From: Streptomyces mayonensis
Lineage (GTDB): Bacteria; Actinomycetota; Actinomycetes; Streptomycetales; Streptomycetaceae
Assembly: GCF_018982965.1 (NCBI RefSeq)
Contig: NZ_JACBYP010000046.1
Coordinates: 1-57,920 of the forward strand
DNA length: 57,920 bases
Direction of reading: 5' to 3'
Numbering within the stretch: the stretch's first letter is position 1; each line of letters begins with the position of its first letter. The notes below the pieces were generated by a model that worked only from the letters and a program-made list of their open reading frames with translations, had not been told where the DNA came from and did no database searches. Shown here piece by piece: positions 8,902 to 17,120 of the stretch. Both the position numbers and the translations under genes were made by a program.

Positions 8902-9711
8902 TCAGCGGCGGCCTGCGAGCGACTCCGCGGAGACCGGGAAGTCGAAGTAGGTGTCCGGGTAGGGCTCGGCCTCGTAGGTGAAGTGCCACCACTCCTCGGG
9001 GAGGTTCACCAGGCCGACGTCCTCGAGGGTGTCCTTGAGCAGCAGCCGGTTGGCGCGCTGGGTGCCCTGGATGCGGGGGTCGAGGGTGTGGGAGCGGGTG
9101 TCGAAGCAGTCGAAGCCGGTGCCCATGTCGACGGAGTTGTCGGGGAAGCGTTCGTCCTGGGGTGCGAAGCAGGGCACCAGGGGCCGGCCGGGCTGGTACG
9201 GCGGGGTGGGCTCGGCGGGGAGCCGTACGATCGTGAGGTCCATGGTGGAGCCCCTGCTGTGGCCGGACTTCTCCGCGATGTAACCGTCGGCGAAGAGGCG
9301 GGTCTTGTCGACGTCGGGGTAGAACTCGGCCTTCATGTCCTGGTCGTCGAGGTCCTCGGCCCAGCGGACGAAGTGGTCCACGGCGCGCTGCGGCCGGTAG
9401 CAGTCGTAGACCTTGAGGGAGTAGCCCTGGCTCAGCAGCCGGGTCTGGGCCCGGTGGAGGGCCTCGGCCGCCGGGCGGGTGAGGATGCACAGGGGCTGCC
9501 GGTAGCCGTCCACGGGCTCGCCGACGAAGTTGTGCGGGGTGACGTAGCGGATCTCCTCGAGGATGGTCGGGTCGACGTCACTCAGGGCGACGAAGTCCTC
9601 GGGGGCCGTCGGCTCGGTCCCGGCCCGGGCGGTGGCGGGGGCGGCCGTGACGGCGAGCACGGCGGCGAAGGCGGTGACCAGTCCGCGGAACGCGGTGGAG
9701 AGTCGTGTCAT
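8902..9711 (-). CDS. Secreted D-alanyl-D-alanine dipeptidase (VanX/DdpX-like)
   Basis: M15D-family zinc dipeptidase that hydrolyses D-Ala-D-Ala. The 269-aa protein has a Sec signal peptide (hydrophobic 10-25, AxA-type cleavage near ATARA-GT at 30/31), so it acts outside the membrane. This suggests cell-wall dipeptide recycling rather than the cytoplasmic VanX of glycopeptide resistance. Metal ligands are visible in SGHSRGSTMDLT (H151, D158) and EEWWHF (H243, catalytic E240), with the transition-state arginine in CYRPQRA (R107). No vanHA genes adjoin it, which argues against a resistance cassette. The ATG at 9711 has GCAGGG upstream. The conservon lies upstream on the same strand. Confidence 0.9.
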   Translation of the reverse strand: MTRLSTAFRGLVTAFAAVLAVTAAPATARAGTEPTAPEDFVALSDVDPTILEEIRYVTPHNFVGEPVDGYRQPLCILTRPAAEALHRAQTRLLSQGYSLKVYDCYRPQRAVDHFVRWAEDLDDQDMKAEFYPDVDKTRLFADGYIAEKSGHSRGSTMDLTIVRLPAEPTPPYQPGRPLVPCFAPQDERFPDNSVDMGTGFDCFDTRSHTLDPRIQGTQRANRLLLKDTLEDVGLVNLPEEWWHFTYEAEPYPDTYFDFPVSAESLAGRR

Positions 9712-9820
9712 GTTCCCTGCGTCTATCAGGACCGGGCTCCCCGTGGGAAGGGTCGCTCGGGCAGCTCGGCGTGCGCACGCGCGCGTGGGCGCCGTTTCCG
9801 TGCGGGCCGCCGTCGGTCAG

Positions 9821-9857
9821 TGGTGACGAGTCAGGTGGTGACGAGTCAGGTGGTGAC
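9821..9857. repeat. 15-bp tandem repeat at the cvnD 3' end
   Basis: TGGTGACGAGTCAGG occurs twice exactly (9821-9835, 9836-9850) and then partly (9851-9857). On the minus strand it encodes Leu-Val-Thr-Thr-stop, so each copy carries its own in-frame stop behind cvnD. Confidence 0.85.
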
Positions 9858-10451
9858 GGCGCGGCGGCGGTCGGTCGCCTGGGTCATGGCGTGCTGGACC
9901 ACACCGACGAGGACCTCCTTGACGGACTCCCGGTCACGGGCGTCGCACGCCACCAGGGGCACGTCCGCGTCGAGGTCGAGGGCCTGGCGCACGGTCTCGG
10001 TCGGGTAGCGCGCGGCGCCCTCGAAGCAGTTGACGCCGACGACGAAGGGGATGGAGCGCCGCTCGAAGTAGTCGACGGCGGCGAAGCAGTCCTCCAGGCG
10101 CCGCGTGTCGGCCAGGACGACGGCGCCCAGCGCACCCTCGGACAGCTCGTCCCACATGAACCAGAACCGCTCCTGCCCGGGCGTGCCGAAGAGGTACAGC
10201 ACCAGGTCCTCGCGCAGCGTGATCCGGCCGAAGTCCATGGCCACCGTGGTGGTGTGCTTGCCCTCGACGCCGCTGACGTCGTCGACGGGCCGTCCGGCCT
10301 CGGTGAGCAGTTCCTCCGTGCGCAAGGGCCTGATCTCGCTGACGGCACCGACGAGGGTGGTCTTGCCCACGCCGAAGCCGCCTGCCACCAGGATCTTCAG
10401 CGTGACGGGCTCGACCGGCGGCTTGCCCCGCTGAGAACGCCCGAAGATCAT
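9846..10451 (-). CDS. cvnD: CvnD, small Ras-like GTPase of a conservon
   Basis: Fourth gene of a conservon, a membrane-linked signalling set resembling a eukaryotic GPCR/G-protein module and typical of Streptomyces. The 201-aa GTPase has P-loop GGFGVGKTTL (about 24-33), the switch/G3 region LFGTPGQERF (about 88-97) and a G4-like VGVNCFEG where the usual NKxD is reduced to N-C-F-E, as in other CvnD proteins. The ATG at 10451 has AAGGAG upstream. Its stop lies in a 15-bp tandem repeat. It follows cvnC by 46 bp. Signalling partners and the target process of this copy are unknown. Confidence 0.93.
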   Translation of the reverse strand: MIFGRSQRGKPPVEPVTLKILVAGGFGVGKTTLVGAVSEIRPLRTEELLTEAGRPVDDVSGVEGKHTTTVAMDFGRITLREDLVLYLFGTPGQERFWFMWDELSEGALGAVVLADTRRLEDCFAAVDYFERRSIPFVVGVNCFEGAARYPTETVRQALDLDADVPLVACDARDRESVKEVLVGVVQHAMTQATDRRRAVTT

Positions 10452-10497
10452 CGATCTCTTCTCCTTGATGTGCCGCCCGACGCGTCCGGGGCCCGGC

Positions 10498-10893
10498 TCA
10501 CAGTGCCCTCAGTCCGTTGATCACGTCGCGCAGGATGTTCTCGTCCGGCAGTTCCGCCGGGGGGACGGGCCGGTTGACGCGGACGAGTTCGGCGTCCACG
10601 AGGTCTCCGACCAGGACCCTTACGACTCCGACGGGCAGGTCGAGGTCGGCGGCGAGTTCGGCGACCGACTGGGGGGTGTCCCGGCACAGGCCGACGATGT
10701 CGACGTGTTCCGGGGAGAGGGTGACGTCCGCCTCCGGGTCGTCCGCGTGTGGTTCGGTGACGACCACCGCGATCAGGTCGAGGCGGTGCTGGGCCGCGCT
10801 GGTGGTGCGGCCGCGCGTCATGGCGTACGGACGGACGACGGGGCCGGCCTCGTCGTCGAACCAGTGGTTTCTTCCCTGACCGTCTGCGCTCAT
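10498..10893 (-). CDS. cvnC: CvnC, DUF742 conservon protein
   Basis: A 131-aa DUF742 protein with a winged-helix-like C-terminal half (VDIVGLCRDTPQSVAELAADLDLPVGVVRVLVGDLVDAELV, about 65-105, described here by its span). CvnC proteins are thought to link the roadblock protein and GTPase to the sensor kinase; direct DNA binding is not established. The ATG at 10893 is followed by MSADGQGRNHWFDDEAGPVVRPY, a typical CvnC opening. It sits 10 bp after cvnB and before cvnD in the same operon. Confidence 0.92.
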   Translation of the reverse strand: MSADGQGRNHWFDDEAGPVVRPYAMTRGRTTSAAQHRLDLIAVVVTEPHADDPEADVTLSPEHVDIVGLCRDTPQSVAELAADLDLPVGVVRVLVGDLVDAELVRVNRPVPPAELPDENILRDVINGLRAL

Positions 10894-10903
10894 GTCATCC
10901 CAC

Positions 10904-11338
10904 TTACCCGCCCGAGGGCAGATCGGTGCGCGGCGCGGTGCCCAGGTGTGCGCCGACCCGCTTGACCAGGAGGGTCATCTCGTAGGCGACCTGGCCCACG
11001 TCCGAGTCGGCGTCCGACAGGACGGCCAGGCAGCTCCCGTCTCCCGCGGCGGTGACGAACAGGAAGGCGTCGTCGAGTTCGACGACCGTCTGCCGGACAC
11101 TGCCCGCCTCGAAGTGCCGGCCCACGCCCTTGGCGAGGCTGTGGAACCCGGACGCCACGGCGGCCAGGTGCTCGCTGTCCTCCCTGGTCAAGTCCTTCGA
11201 CACGCCCGTTGCGAGGCCGTCGCCGGACAGGACGACGGCCTTGCGGATGCTGGCGACACGGTCCACCAGGTCGTCGAGGAGCCAGTTCAGCTCCCTGGAG
11301 TTGGTGTCGTTGTGGCCGGTCGGCTTCGGTGCGGTCAT
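10904..11338 (-). CDS. cvnB: CvnB, roadblock/LC7 domain protein
   Basis: A 144-aa roadblock/LC7 protein (LNWLLDDLVDRV ... KAVVLSGDGLA, about 18-45), the presumed regulator or GAP-like partner of the CvnD GTPase, as in the MglA/MglB pair. Its ATG overlaps the cvnA stop (ATGA at 11335-11338), so the two are translationally coupled. It ends with TAA, uncommon in this GC-rich window. Function beyond the conserved module is inferred. Confidence 0.93.
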   Translation of the reverse strand: MTAPKPTGHNDTNSRELNWLLDDLVDRVASIRKAVVLSGDGLATGVSKDLTREDSEHLAAVASGFHSLAKGVGRHFEAGSVRQTVVELDDAFLFVTAAGDGSCLAVLSDADSDVGQVAYEMTLLVKRVGAHLGTAPRTDLPSGG

Positions 11339-14187
11339 CGACCGTCCCCCTTGTTCGTTCCTCGTGGTGCTGATGGTGCTGATGGTGCTGTTCCACCTGT
11401 TCCGCCGGAGTTGTCTTCTCCCCCGGCGTTCTCCCTGCGGCCGCGCTGCCAGCCGCGTTGGAGGGAGGCCATGCGGCTGCGGACCTCGTCGGCGTCGCGG
11501 TCGGCGGGGTCGGTGCGGTCCTCGGCCGTCGGTTCGGGGCTCTGCCTGAGCTGGGGGGCGAGGCTGGCCTGCCGCACGCGCCGCGGCAGCGGGCCGGGTT
11601 CGCCCCCGCCGGACGCGGTGTCCGCGCGCGCGGGCGACGCGCCGCGGCGGCGGGCGGGGAGCGACGGCAGCCCGTCGGCGTCCGTGCTGCCGGCGTCCCG
11701 GCTGCCGGCGCGGCCGCCGTGCGGGCTTCCCGCGGGGCCGCCCGCTCCGGTGCGGTCCTCGCGGCGGCGTCGGGCGGGCAGTTCGGGCAGCTCGTCCTCC
11801 CGTGCGTGAGGTGCCGTCCCGGGCCGCGTCCCGTCCGCGGAGGGCCGGCCGTCGGCGGGTGACCGTTCGTCGTTCCCCTCGCGGGGGGCGCGTTCGGGGA
11901 CCGGGCGCCCGTGCGAACTGACCAGCTTGGGGGTGCGGCGGCGGGGCAGCGCGACGGGTTCCTCCGTCTCGGCCTCACCGGCTTCGCGGGCCTGCGCGTC
12001 GTCGCGGTCGCTCCCGGGGCGCCGCGGTTCGGACCGGCCGTCGGCCGGTTGGTCGTCGGCGGCGACCAGTGAGCGGCGCGGCCGGAACAGACCGCCGCGT
12101 TCGCCGTCCTGGTCGTCGAGGGCGTCCAGGTCGACGGTCGCCTCCAGTTCGACCGGGCCGTCCAGCAGCGCGGCCGGCCGGTCCGCCAGTCGCGCGGGCA
12201 CGTGGGCGAGGGCCGAACGGCGGCTCTCCTCCCGCTCCTTGTCGGTGACCTGCTGGGGACGGTCGAGACGGAAGCCGACGCCGTTGGTGTCCGGGGCGTC
12301 GTCCGTGAGCAGGGCGTCGGGCACGAAGACGACGGCGGTGGTGCCGCCGTACGGGGAGGGCTGGAGGGACACCCGGACGTTCTGGCGCTGGGCGAGCCGG
12401 CTGACGACGTACAGGCCGAGCCGGTCGGTGTCGGAGAGTTCGAACTCCGGTGTCTCGGCGAGCCGGAGGTTGGCGTCCAGGAGGGCGTCGGCGGCCATGC
12501 CGAGACCGCGGTCGTGGATCTCCAGGGTGAAGCCGTTGGCGACGCGCTCGCCCAGGACCTGCACGGCGGTGTGCGGGGGCGAGAAGACCGTGGCGTTCTC
12601 GAGGAGTTCGGCCACGAGGTGGGTGAGGTCGGCGACGGCCGGTCCGGTGACGGCGACGCGCGGGAGCCTGCGGACCTCGATGCGCTCGTAGTCCTCGACC
12701 TCGGCGACGGCCGCGCGCACCACGTCCATGAGCTGGACGGGCCTGCGCCACTGCCGCGACGGTGCGGCGCCGGAGAGGATGACGAGGCCTTCGGCGTGCC
12801 GGCGCATACGGGTGGTCAGGTGGTCCAGGCGGAACAGGTCGGCGAGTTCCTCGGTGTCCTCGGTCCTGCGCTCCATGGTGTCGAGCAGGGTGAGCTGCTT
12901 GTGCAGCAGCACCTGGCTGCGGCGCGCGAGGTTGACGAAGACCTCGGAGACGCCCGCGCGGAGTTGGGCCTGCCTGACGGCGGCCTCCACGGCGGCGCGC
13001 TGCAGCGTGTTGAGTGCCTGGCCGACCTCGCCGATCTCGTTCTTGTCGTACTCCAGGCGCGGCACCTCGGTCTCCACGTCGACCTCCTCGCCCGCGGACA
13101 GGCGGCGCATGACGCTGGGCAGCCGGACCCCGGAGGCCTCGTGGGCCTCCAGGCGCAGCTGCTTGAGGTCGCGGATGAGTGAACGGCCGATGCGTACGGA
13201 CAGGAACAGGGAGTACAGCAGGGCGATCAGGCCGAGGGCTCCGGCGACGACGGCCTCGGCGATGGTCCTGGTGGCGACCGGGTCGACCCGGTCCTGGTAG
13301 CGGTCGGACGCCTGGTCGTCGAGGTCGCCGAGTTCGTCGAGGACGCCGCCGGCGGTGGTGTCCCAGCTCTTGGCGGTGACGCCGTCCGGCTTGCCCTCCT
13401 CGGAGAAGACGACCGCCTGCTCGGCGCTCCTGAGGGGCGCGGAGGAGGCGTTCTTCCAGAAGCGCTCGTAGCGGCCGCGCTCGGCGGCGGGCAGCAGCGG
13501 CAGGTTGCTGTCGTACAGCATCGTGCGCTGCGCCACGAGGTCGTTGACGTCCCGTATCTCGGTCCGGCTGAGCCAGTCGGCGACGAGGGCGGAGCCGAGC
13601 AGGGCGTCCTCGCGGGAGAGGAGCTCGCGGGCGCGGGAGATGTTGACGAGCGCACGGTACTGCTTGTCCAGGCCCACGTCGTCGATGACTTCGAGGTTGG
13701 CGAGCAGGTCGTGACAGGGGTCGACGAGGCGGTTGTAGAGGGTGAGGGCCTGGGCGCGGCTGACGGTGCCCGCCTCGACACTGCTGCGCAGGGAGCCGAG
13801 GCCGTCGAAGGCGTCCAGCACCGCGGTGAGACGTTCCTCCTCGGCCGGTCCGAGGTCGTCGCGCACGTCGGCGTTCGCGGCGTTGCGGCGGATCTCGGCG
13901 ACGGCTTCGTCGGTGGCGGTGCGGCTGTGCTCCAGGGCGGAGAAACCGTTGGCGGCACGCGGGTCGGCGAGGTGGACGAGGGTCTGGCGGCGCTCCTGCT
14001 GCAGGACACGGACGGTGTCCTGCACGGGGTAGCCGATCTCCTCGACGACGGTCGACACGCTGAACAGCCGTGCCGCCTCGCGTCCCGTGAGCACCGTGGC
14101 GAAGGCCCAGATCGCGGTGAGGGCCACCAGGGGCACGAGGAGAAGCGCCACAATCTTCCGGCGGATCGACTTTCCGCGAAAGCGCAT
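11335..14187 (-). CDS. cvnA: CvnA, nitrate-sensor-type membrane histidine kinase-like protein
   Basis: First gene of the conservon (950 aa). A transmembrane segment (about 12-34) is followed by an extracytoplasmic NIT-type sensing region (about 50-300), a second membrane segment (about 312-332), a HAMP-like linker, and a GHKL ATPase region with N-box VAELLENATVF (about 520-530) and DRGLGM (G1-like). The phospho-acceptor H-box is not obvious, as is usual for CvnA. The last 300 residues are disordered, rich in Arg, Pro, Asp and Glu, with repeated LPARRR motifs. The ATG at 14187 has GGGGAGG 5 bp upstream; an ATG 24 bp earlier is less likely. It is probably membrane-bound and recruits CvnB-D. Confidence 0.92.
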   Translation of the reverse strand: MRFRGKSIRRKIVALLLVPLVALTAIWAFATVLTGREAARLFSVSTVVEEIGYPVQDTVRVLQQERRQTLVHLADPRAANGFSALEHSRTATDEAVAEIRRNAANADVRDDLGPAEEERLTAVLDAFDGLGSLRSSVEAGTVSRAQALTLYNRLVDPCHDLLANLEVIDDVGLDKQYRALVNISRARELLSREDALLGSALVADWLSRTEIRDVNDLVAQRTMLYDSNLPLLPAAERGRYERFWKNASSAPLRSAEQAVVFSEEGKPDGVTAKSWDTTAGGVLDELGDLDDQASDRYQDRVDPVATRTIAEAVVAGALGLIALLYSLFLSVRIGRSLIRDLKQLRLEAHEASGVRLPSVMRRLSAGEEVDVETEVPRLEYDKNEIGEVGQALNTLQRAAVEAAVRQAQLRAGVSEVFVNLARRSQVLLHKQLTLLDTMERRTEDTEELADLFRLDHLTTRMRRHAEGLVILSGAAPSRQWRRPVQLMDVVRAAVAEVEDYERIEVRRLPRVAVTGPAVADLTHLVAELLENATVFSPPHTAVQVLGERVANGFTLEIHDRGLGMAADALLDANLRLAETPEFELSDTDRLGLYVVSRLAQRQNVRVSLQPSPYGGTTAVVFVPDALLTDDAPDTNGVGFRLDRPQQVTDKEREESRRSALAHVPARLADRPAALLDGPVELEATVDLDALDDQDGERGGLFRPRRSLVAADDQPADGRSEPRRPGSDRDDAQAREAGEAETEEPVALPRRRTPKLVSSHGRPVPERAPREGNDERSPADGRPSADGTRPGTAPHAREDELPELPARRRREDRTGAGGPAGSPHGGRAGSRDAGSTDADGLPSLPARRRGASPARADTASGGGEPGPLPRRVRQASLAPQLRQSPEPTAEDRTDPADRDADEVRSRMASLQRGWQRGRRENAGGEDNSGGTGGTAPSAPSAPRGTNKGDGR

Positions 14188-14610
14188 GGCCTCCCCCAGC
14201 TCGACCCCCACCGGCAGGGGGTACGCATGTGCGTCAACAAACGGCGCGAGCCTACTACTGCCGCACAGCCAACTCGAAGACCCGTCCGGAGGTCGAACCT
14301 CCGCTCCGGTGGGGGATGATGGTCAGTTGTCCGGTCATTGCGGGAGATTGCCCACCCGGATCCGGTGGTGAACCGGGAACGTGATCCTCCGCCGGGACGG
14401 GCGGATTGGCCGAAATTCTTCGACTGCGCGGCCTTTTCGGGAATCTTGTGGCCCCTTCGTTCGTCCTTCACTACGGGAAACGGAGGCGGAATCGGCCACA
14501 GGAGCCGCGTTCCGCCCCCATGGGCGGCGTAAAGCAGCGCGAGCAGGGCAGTCAGGGGGGAGCCGTGTCGTGGGACACGGACGAGCTGTCTGCCGGCGGT
14601 GGGGAGTGAC
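14188..14610. other. Intergenic region upstream of the conservon
   Basis: This 423-bp gap holds the cvnA promoter region on the minus strand and the leader of the membrane-protein gene on the plus strand. A short hairpin (GGAGG-TCGAA-CCTCC, about 14294-14308) and the palindrome CCGGATCCGG (about 14357-14366) are visible. A very short frame, GTG 14565 to TGA 14609 (14 codons), has a GGGGGGAG-type ribosome site and ends 1 bp before the next ATG; it might be a coupling leader peptide. Otherwise nothing supportable. Confidence 0.4.
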
Positions 14611-15186
14611 ATGTCGATGGGCACGGCGGAGCGGCACAGGGCGGCCGAGGGTGACGAGGCGGCCGGGAGTGGCGGTGCGGCCGAGGTGACCGCGCCTTTG
14701 GTCCCGGAGGACTCGGACGGGGAGATTCCGGCGGACGGGCGGGACGCGCGGGTACCCGAGCGGCGGGAGCCCCGGGCGCCTGAGCGGCAGCCGGGGTACA
14801 GGCCGTTGTGGCGGGAGGAGCCCGCGCGGCGGCGCAGGTTGCCGGATCCGGTCCGTACGGCGGCCGTGCGCGCGGTGCTCGTCGTCGCCGTGACGCTGAT
14901 CCTGGCGATGGTGGCCTTCCTGTGCACGCTGGCGGAGTCGTGGCTGGCCTTCCCGATGGTGCTCGGCAGTGTGGCGGGCACGGTCGTGGCCACCTGGGGC
15001 GTGCTGGACGTGTGGGTGACGCGGCAGGTCTGGAACCAACGGCACGGCGTGGTGTCGGTGCCGAGCAGTACCGCGCGGGCCGTACGGCGCGAGCGTCGCC
15101 GGGCGCGGCGGCAGGCGCGGGCCGCCGAGCGGGGCCAGGATCGGATAGGCCGGCGCGGCGGCGCGGGGCAGCTGTCGCACTCCTGA
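14611..15186 (+). CDS. Small membrane protein, function unknown
   Basis: 191 aa. The N-terminal 75 residues are charged and Pro/Glu/Arg-rich, probably disordered. Two close hydrophobic helices follow (about 84-110 AAVRAVLVVAVTLILAMVAF region, and about 112-135), then a basic Arg-rich cytoplasmic tail (RRERRRARRQARAAERGQ). It looks like a hairpin-type inner-membrane protein with both ends inside. The ATG at 14611 is preferred for GGGGAG 5 bp upstream; ATG 14617 is an alternative. I do not recognise a named family. It sits between the divergent conservon and the convergent ferredoxin reductase gene. Confidence 0.75.
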   Translation: MSMGTAERHRAAEGDEAAGSGGAAEVTAPLVPEDSDGEIPADGRDARVPERREPRAPERQPGYRPLWREEPARRRRLPDPVRTAAVRAVLVVAVTLILAMVAFLCTLAESWLAFPMVLGSVAGTVVATWGVLDVWVTRQVWNQRHGVVSVPSSTARAVRRERRRARRQARAAERGQDRIGRRGGAGQLSHS

Positions 15187-15349
15187 GCGGCGTGGTACCG
15201 AAGGGTGTCGGCGGGGCGTGGGGCGCTTGCCCGGCCGCGGCCCCGTGGCACCGCCCGCCCCGGCCGGCATCTCGACGCCCACGGCCCCGCGACCGTCCGG
15301 GGCGACGGCGCACAGCACGCACTCCTGGGCGGGCACCCCGTGGATACTC

Positions 15350-16525
15350 CTAGGCGGGCACCCCGTGGATCTCGCGGGCGAGTTCGCGGCGGGCCCGCAT
15401 GAAGGAGCGTGGGCGGTTGGCCGTGAGCACGGCGGTGGTCCGCCCGTCCCGTTCGTACCGGGCGAGGAAACCGTCCTCGCCGGGCGCGCCGTCGGCCACC
15501 TCGCCCTCGGTGACACGGACGGTGTCGCCCTCGCGCCGTCGGCCGGTGAACTGGAGACGGACGCCGTACTGGTCGGACCAGAAGTAGGGCACCGACCTCG
15601 CGTCGGCGACCGTGTGGCCGGCGAGCAGGTTGGTCACGGCGGCCCGGGGCTGCCGGGTGGCGGCGGTCCAGTGTTCCGCACGGGTGCCGCCGACGCGGGC
15701 CACATCGCCGACGGCGACCACCTGCGGCAGGGCGGTCGCACAGCCGTCGTCGCACAGGACGCCGTCGTTCAGCGCCAGGGGTGAACCGGCCAGCCAGGCG
15801 GTGTTGGGCGTGGCACCGATGCCGACGACCACCACGTCGGCGGGCAGGGTCCGGCCGTCGGTGAGTTCCACGGACGTGACGGCCGTCGTGCCGTGCAGGG
15901 CGGCCACGGACGCCCCGGTGACCAGTGCGACGCCGTTGCGGCGGTGCAGCGCGGCGCAGACGGCGGCCATCTCCGCTCCCAGTTGGGGCACGAGCGGCAG
16001 CGGCGCGCTCTCCACGACGGTGACGGTGTGGCCGAGCGCGGCGCAGGAGGAGGCGGTCTCCGCGCCGACGAATCCGCCGCCGACGATCACCACGCGGCGT
16101 TCGCCCCCGGTGAGTTCGGCGCGCAGGGCGCGGGCGTCGTCCAGTGTGCGCAGCGTGTGGACGCCGGTCCGGCGGCCGCCGCCCAGGGTCCGGGCCGAGG
16201 CCCCGGTGGCGACGACGACACCGTCGGTGCAGACGGTGCGGCCGTCGCCGAGCACCACGGTCCGTCCGCGGGCGTCCAGGCCGCCGGCACGGACGCCCAG
16301 CAGCCATTCGGCGTCCAGTTCTGCCCTCTCCTCGGCGTCGGTGAGCGCCAGACCCTCCTCTCCGGCCCGGCCGGTGAGGTAGTCCTTGGAGAGGGGCGGC
16401 CGGTCGTACGGCCCGTGGGTCTCGTCGCCGACGATCACCAGCCGGCCGTCGAACCCCTGGGCCCGCAGCTCCCGGGCGGCGTACAGACCGGCCAGCGAGG
16501 CCCCCACGACGGTGACGGTCCTCAT
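15350..16525 (-). CDS. FAD-dependent ferredoxin reductase (Rieske-type partner)
   Basis: Pyridine-nucleotide-disulphide-fold reductase that passes electrons from NAD(P)H to a Rieske ferredoxin. The 391-aa protein has FAD-binding VVGASLAGLYAAREL (about 5-19), NAD(P)-binding VVIVGGGFVGAE (about 147-158) and the second FAD motif VVAVGDVAR (about 265-273), with the C-terminal domain of the phthalate/BphA4-type family. Its ATG overlaps the stop of the Rieske ferredoxin gene (ATGA, 16522-16525), so the two are translated together. It is the natural electron supplier for the Rieske oxygenase at 23011. The divergent IclR gene probably regulates it. Confidence 0.92.
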   Translation of the reverse strand: MRTVTVVGASLAGLYAARELRAQGFDGRLVIVGDETHGPYDRPPLSKDYLTGRAGEEGLALTDAEERAELDAEWLLGVRAGGLDARGRTVVLGDGRTVCTDGVVVATGASARTLGGGRRTGVHTLRTLDDARALRAELTGGERRVVIVGGGFVGAETASSCAALGHTVTVVESAPLPLVPQLGAEMAAVCAALHRRNGVALVTGASVAALHGTTAVTSVELTDGRTLPADVVVVGIGATPNTAWLAGSPLALNDGVLCDDGCATALPQVVAVGDVARVGGTRAEHWTAATRQPRAAVTNLLAGHTVADARSVPYFWSDQYGVRLQFTGRRREGDTVRVTEGEVADGAPGEDGFLARYERDGRTTAVLTANRPRSFMRARRELAREIHGVPA

Positions 16526-16920
16526 GCGGCGTTGTCCTGCTCCACGGCGTTCTGCTCCACGGCGTTGTGCCGCACGCCGTTGTGCCGCACGGCGGTCTGC
16601 TCCACGGCGTTCTCCTCCGCTGCGAGATGGACGTGGACGAAGCCGTCGTCGACGGTCACGCGGTGGGTGCGGACCGGCCTGCGGGCCGGCAGGCAGGTGG
16701 GCCGGCCGGTCCTGAGGTCGAACGAGGCGGCGTGCAGCGGGCATTCGACCAGGCAGCCCTCCAGCCAGCCCTCGGAGAGGGAGGCGTCCTGGTGGCTGCA
16801 GGTGTCGTCGATGGCATAGAGATCGCCGTCGTCGGTGTGGAAGACGGCGATCGGCGGAATGGTCCCGACGCGGGCGGACTCGCCCTTGGGGAGGTCTTCG
16901 AGGCGGCAGACGGGAATCAC
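16522..16920 (-). CDS. Rieske [2Fe-2S] ferredoxin with pentapeptide-repeat tail
   Basis: A 132-aa Rieske ferredoxin that would carry electrons from the adjacent reductase to a Rieske oxygenase. Cluster ligands are C41 and H43 (CSHQDASL) and C60 and H63 (CPLHAASFD). The GTG at 16920 is chosen for GGGGAG upstream and because the fold starts directly at IPVCRLEDLPKG. After the domain ends (about residue 101) the tail is an imperfect pentapeptide repeat (NAVEQ-TAVRH-NGVRH-NAVEQ-NAVEQ), encoded by 15-bp tandem repeats. That tail is unusual for the family and may vary in length between strains. Confidence 0.92.
   Translation of the reverse strand: MIPVCRLEDLPKGESARVGTIPPIAVFHTDDGDLYAIDDTCSHQDASLSEGWLEGCLVECPLHAASFDLRTGRPTCLPARRPVRTHRVTVDDGFVHVHLAAEENAVEQTAVRHNGVRHNAVEQNAVEQDNAA
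16535..16624. repeat. 15-bp tandem repeats in the ferredoxin gene
   Basis: Six units of 15 bp, of the type TTGTGCCGCACGGCG or TTCTGCTCCACGGCG, at 16535, 16550, 16565, 16580, 16595 and 16610 (the last degenerate). They keep the reading frame and encode the pentapeptide tail. Confidence 0.85.
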
Positions 16921-16993
16921 GGGCTCCCCTCTCGGTCCGGAGCCTGCGGCGGGTGCACGGACGCGTACCCTTCCGGGATCCGGACACTTCGAT

Positions 16994-17034
16994 AACATGA
17001 TGTTTCACATGGCGCATTGAAGAGCGCTATGCGC
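16994..17034. promoter_or_regulatory. Candidate operators between the ferredoxin and IclR genes
   Basis: AACATGATGTT (16994-17004) is a perfect 5+5 palindrome. GCGCAT (17012-17017) and ATGCGC (17029-17034) form an inverted repeat over 11 bp and continue into ATGCGCAACAG. The same ATGCGCAACAG string occurs at the formaldehyde dehydrogenase promoter (about 18266-18276), suggesting a common regulator, most simply the neighbouring IclR protein. This is inference. Confidence 0.5.
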
Positions 17035-17120
17035 AACAGAATCCGGGCGGGCGCCCGTGGCGTCAAGGGCTTCCCGCAGACGCGGCCCGAACCAGGCCGC
17101 CAGGTGGTGAGAGTTGAGCC

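Noticed and set aside
8902..9711. Vancomycin-resistance cassette
   Set aside because: The VanX-like protein has a signal peptide and no vanH, vanA, vanR or vanS gene is adjacent.
14282..14320. tRNA-like T-arm (GGAGGTCGAACCTCC)
   Set aside because: Loop has five rather than seven bases, and no acceptor, D or anticodon arms can be drawn around it.
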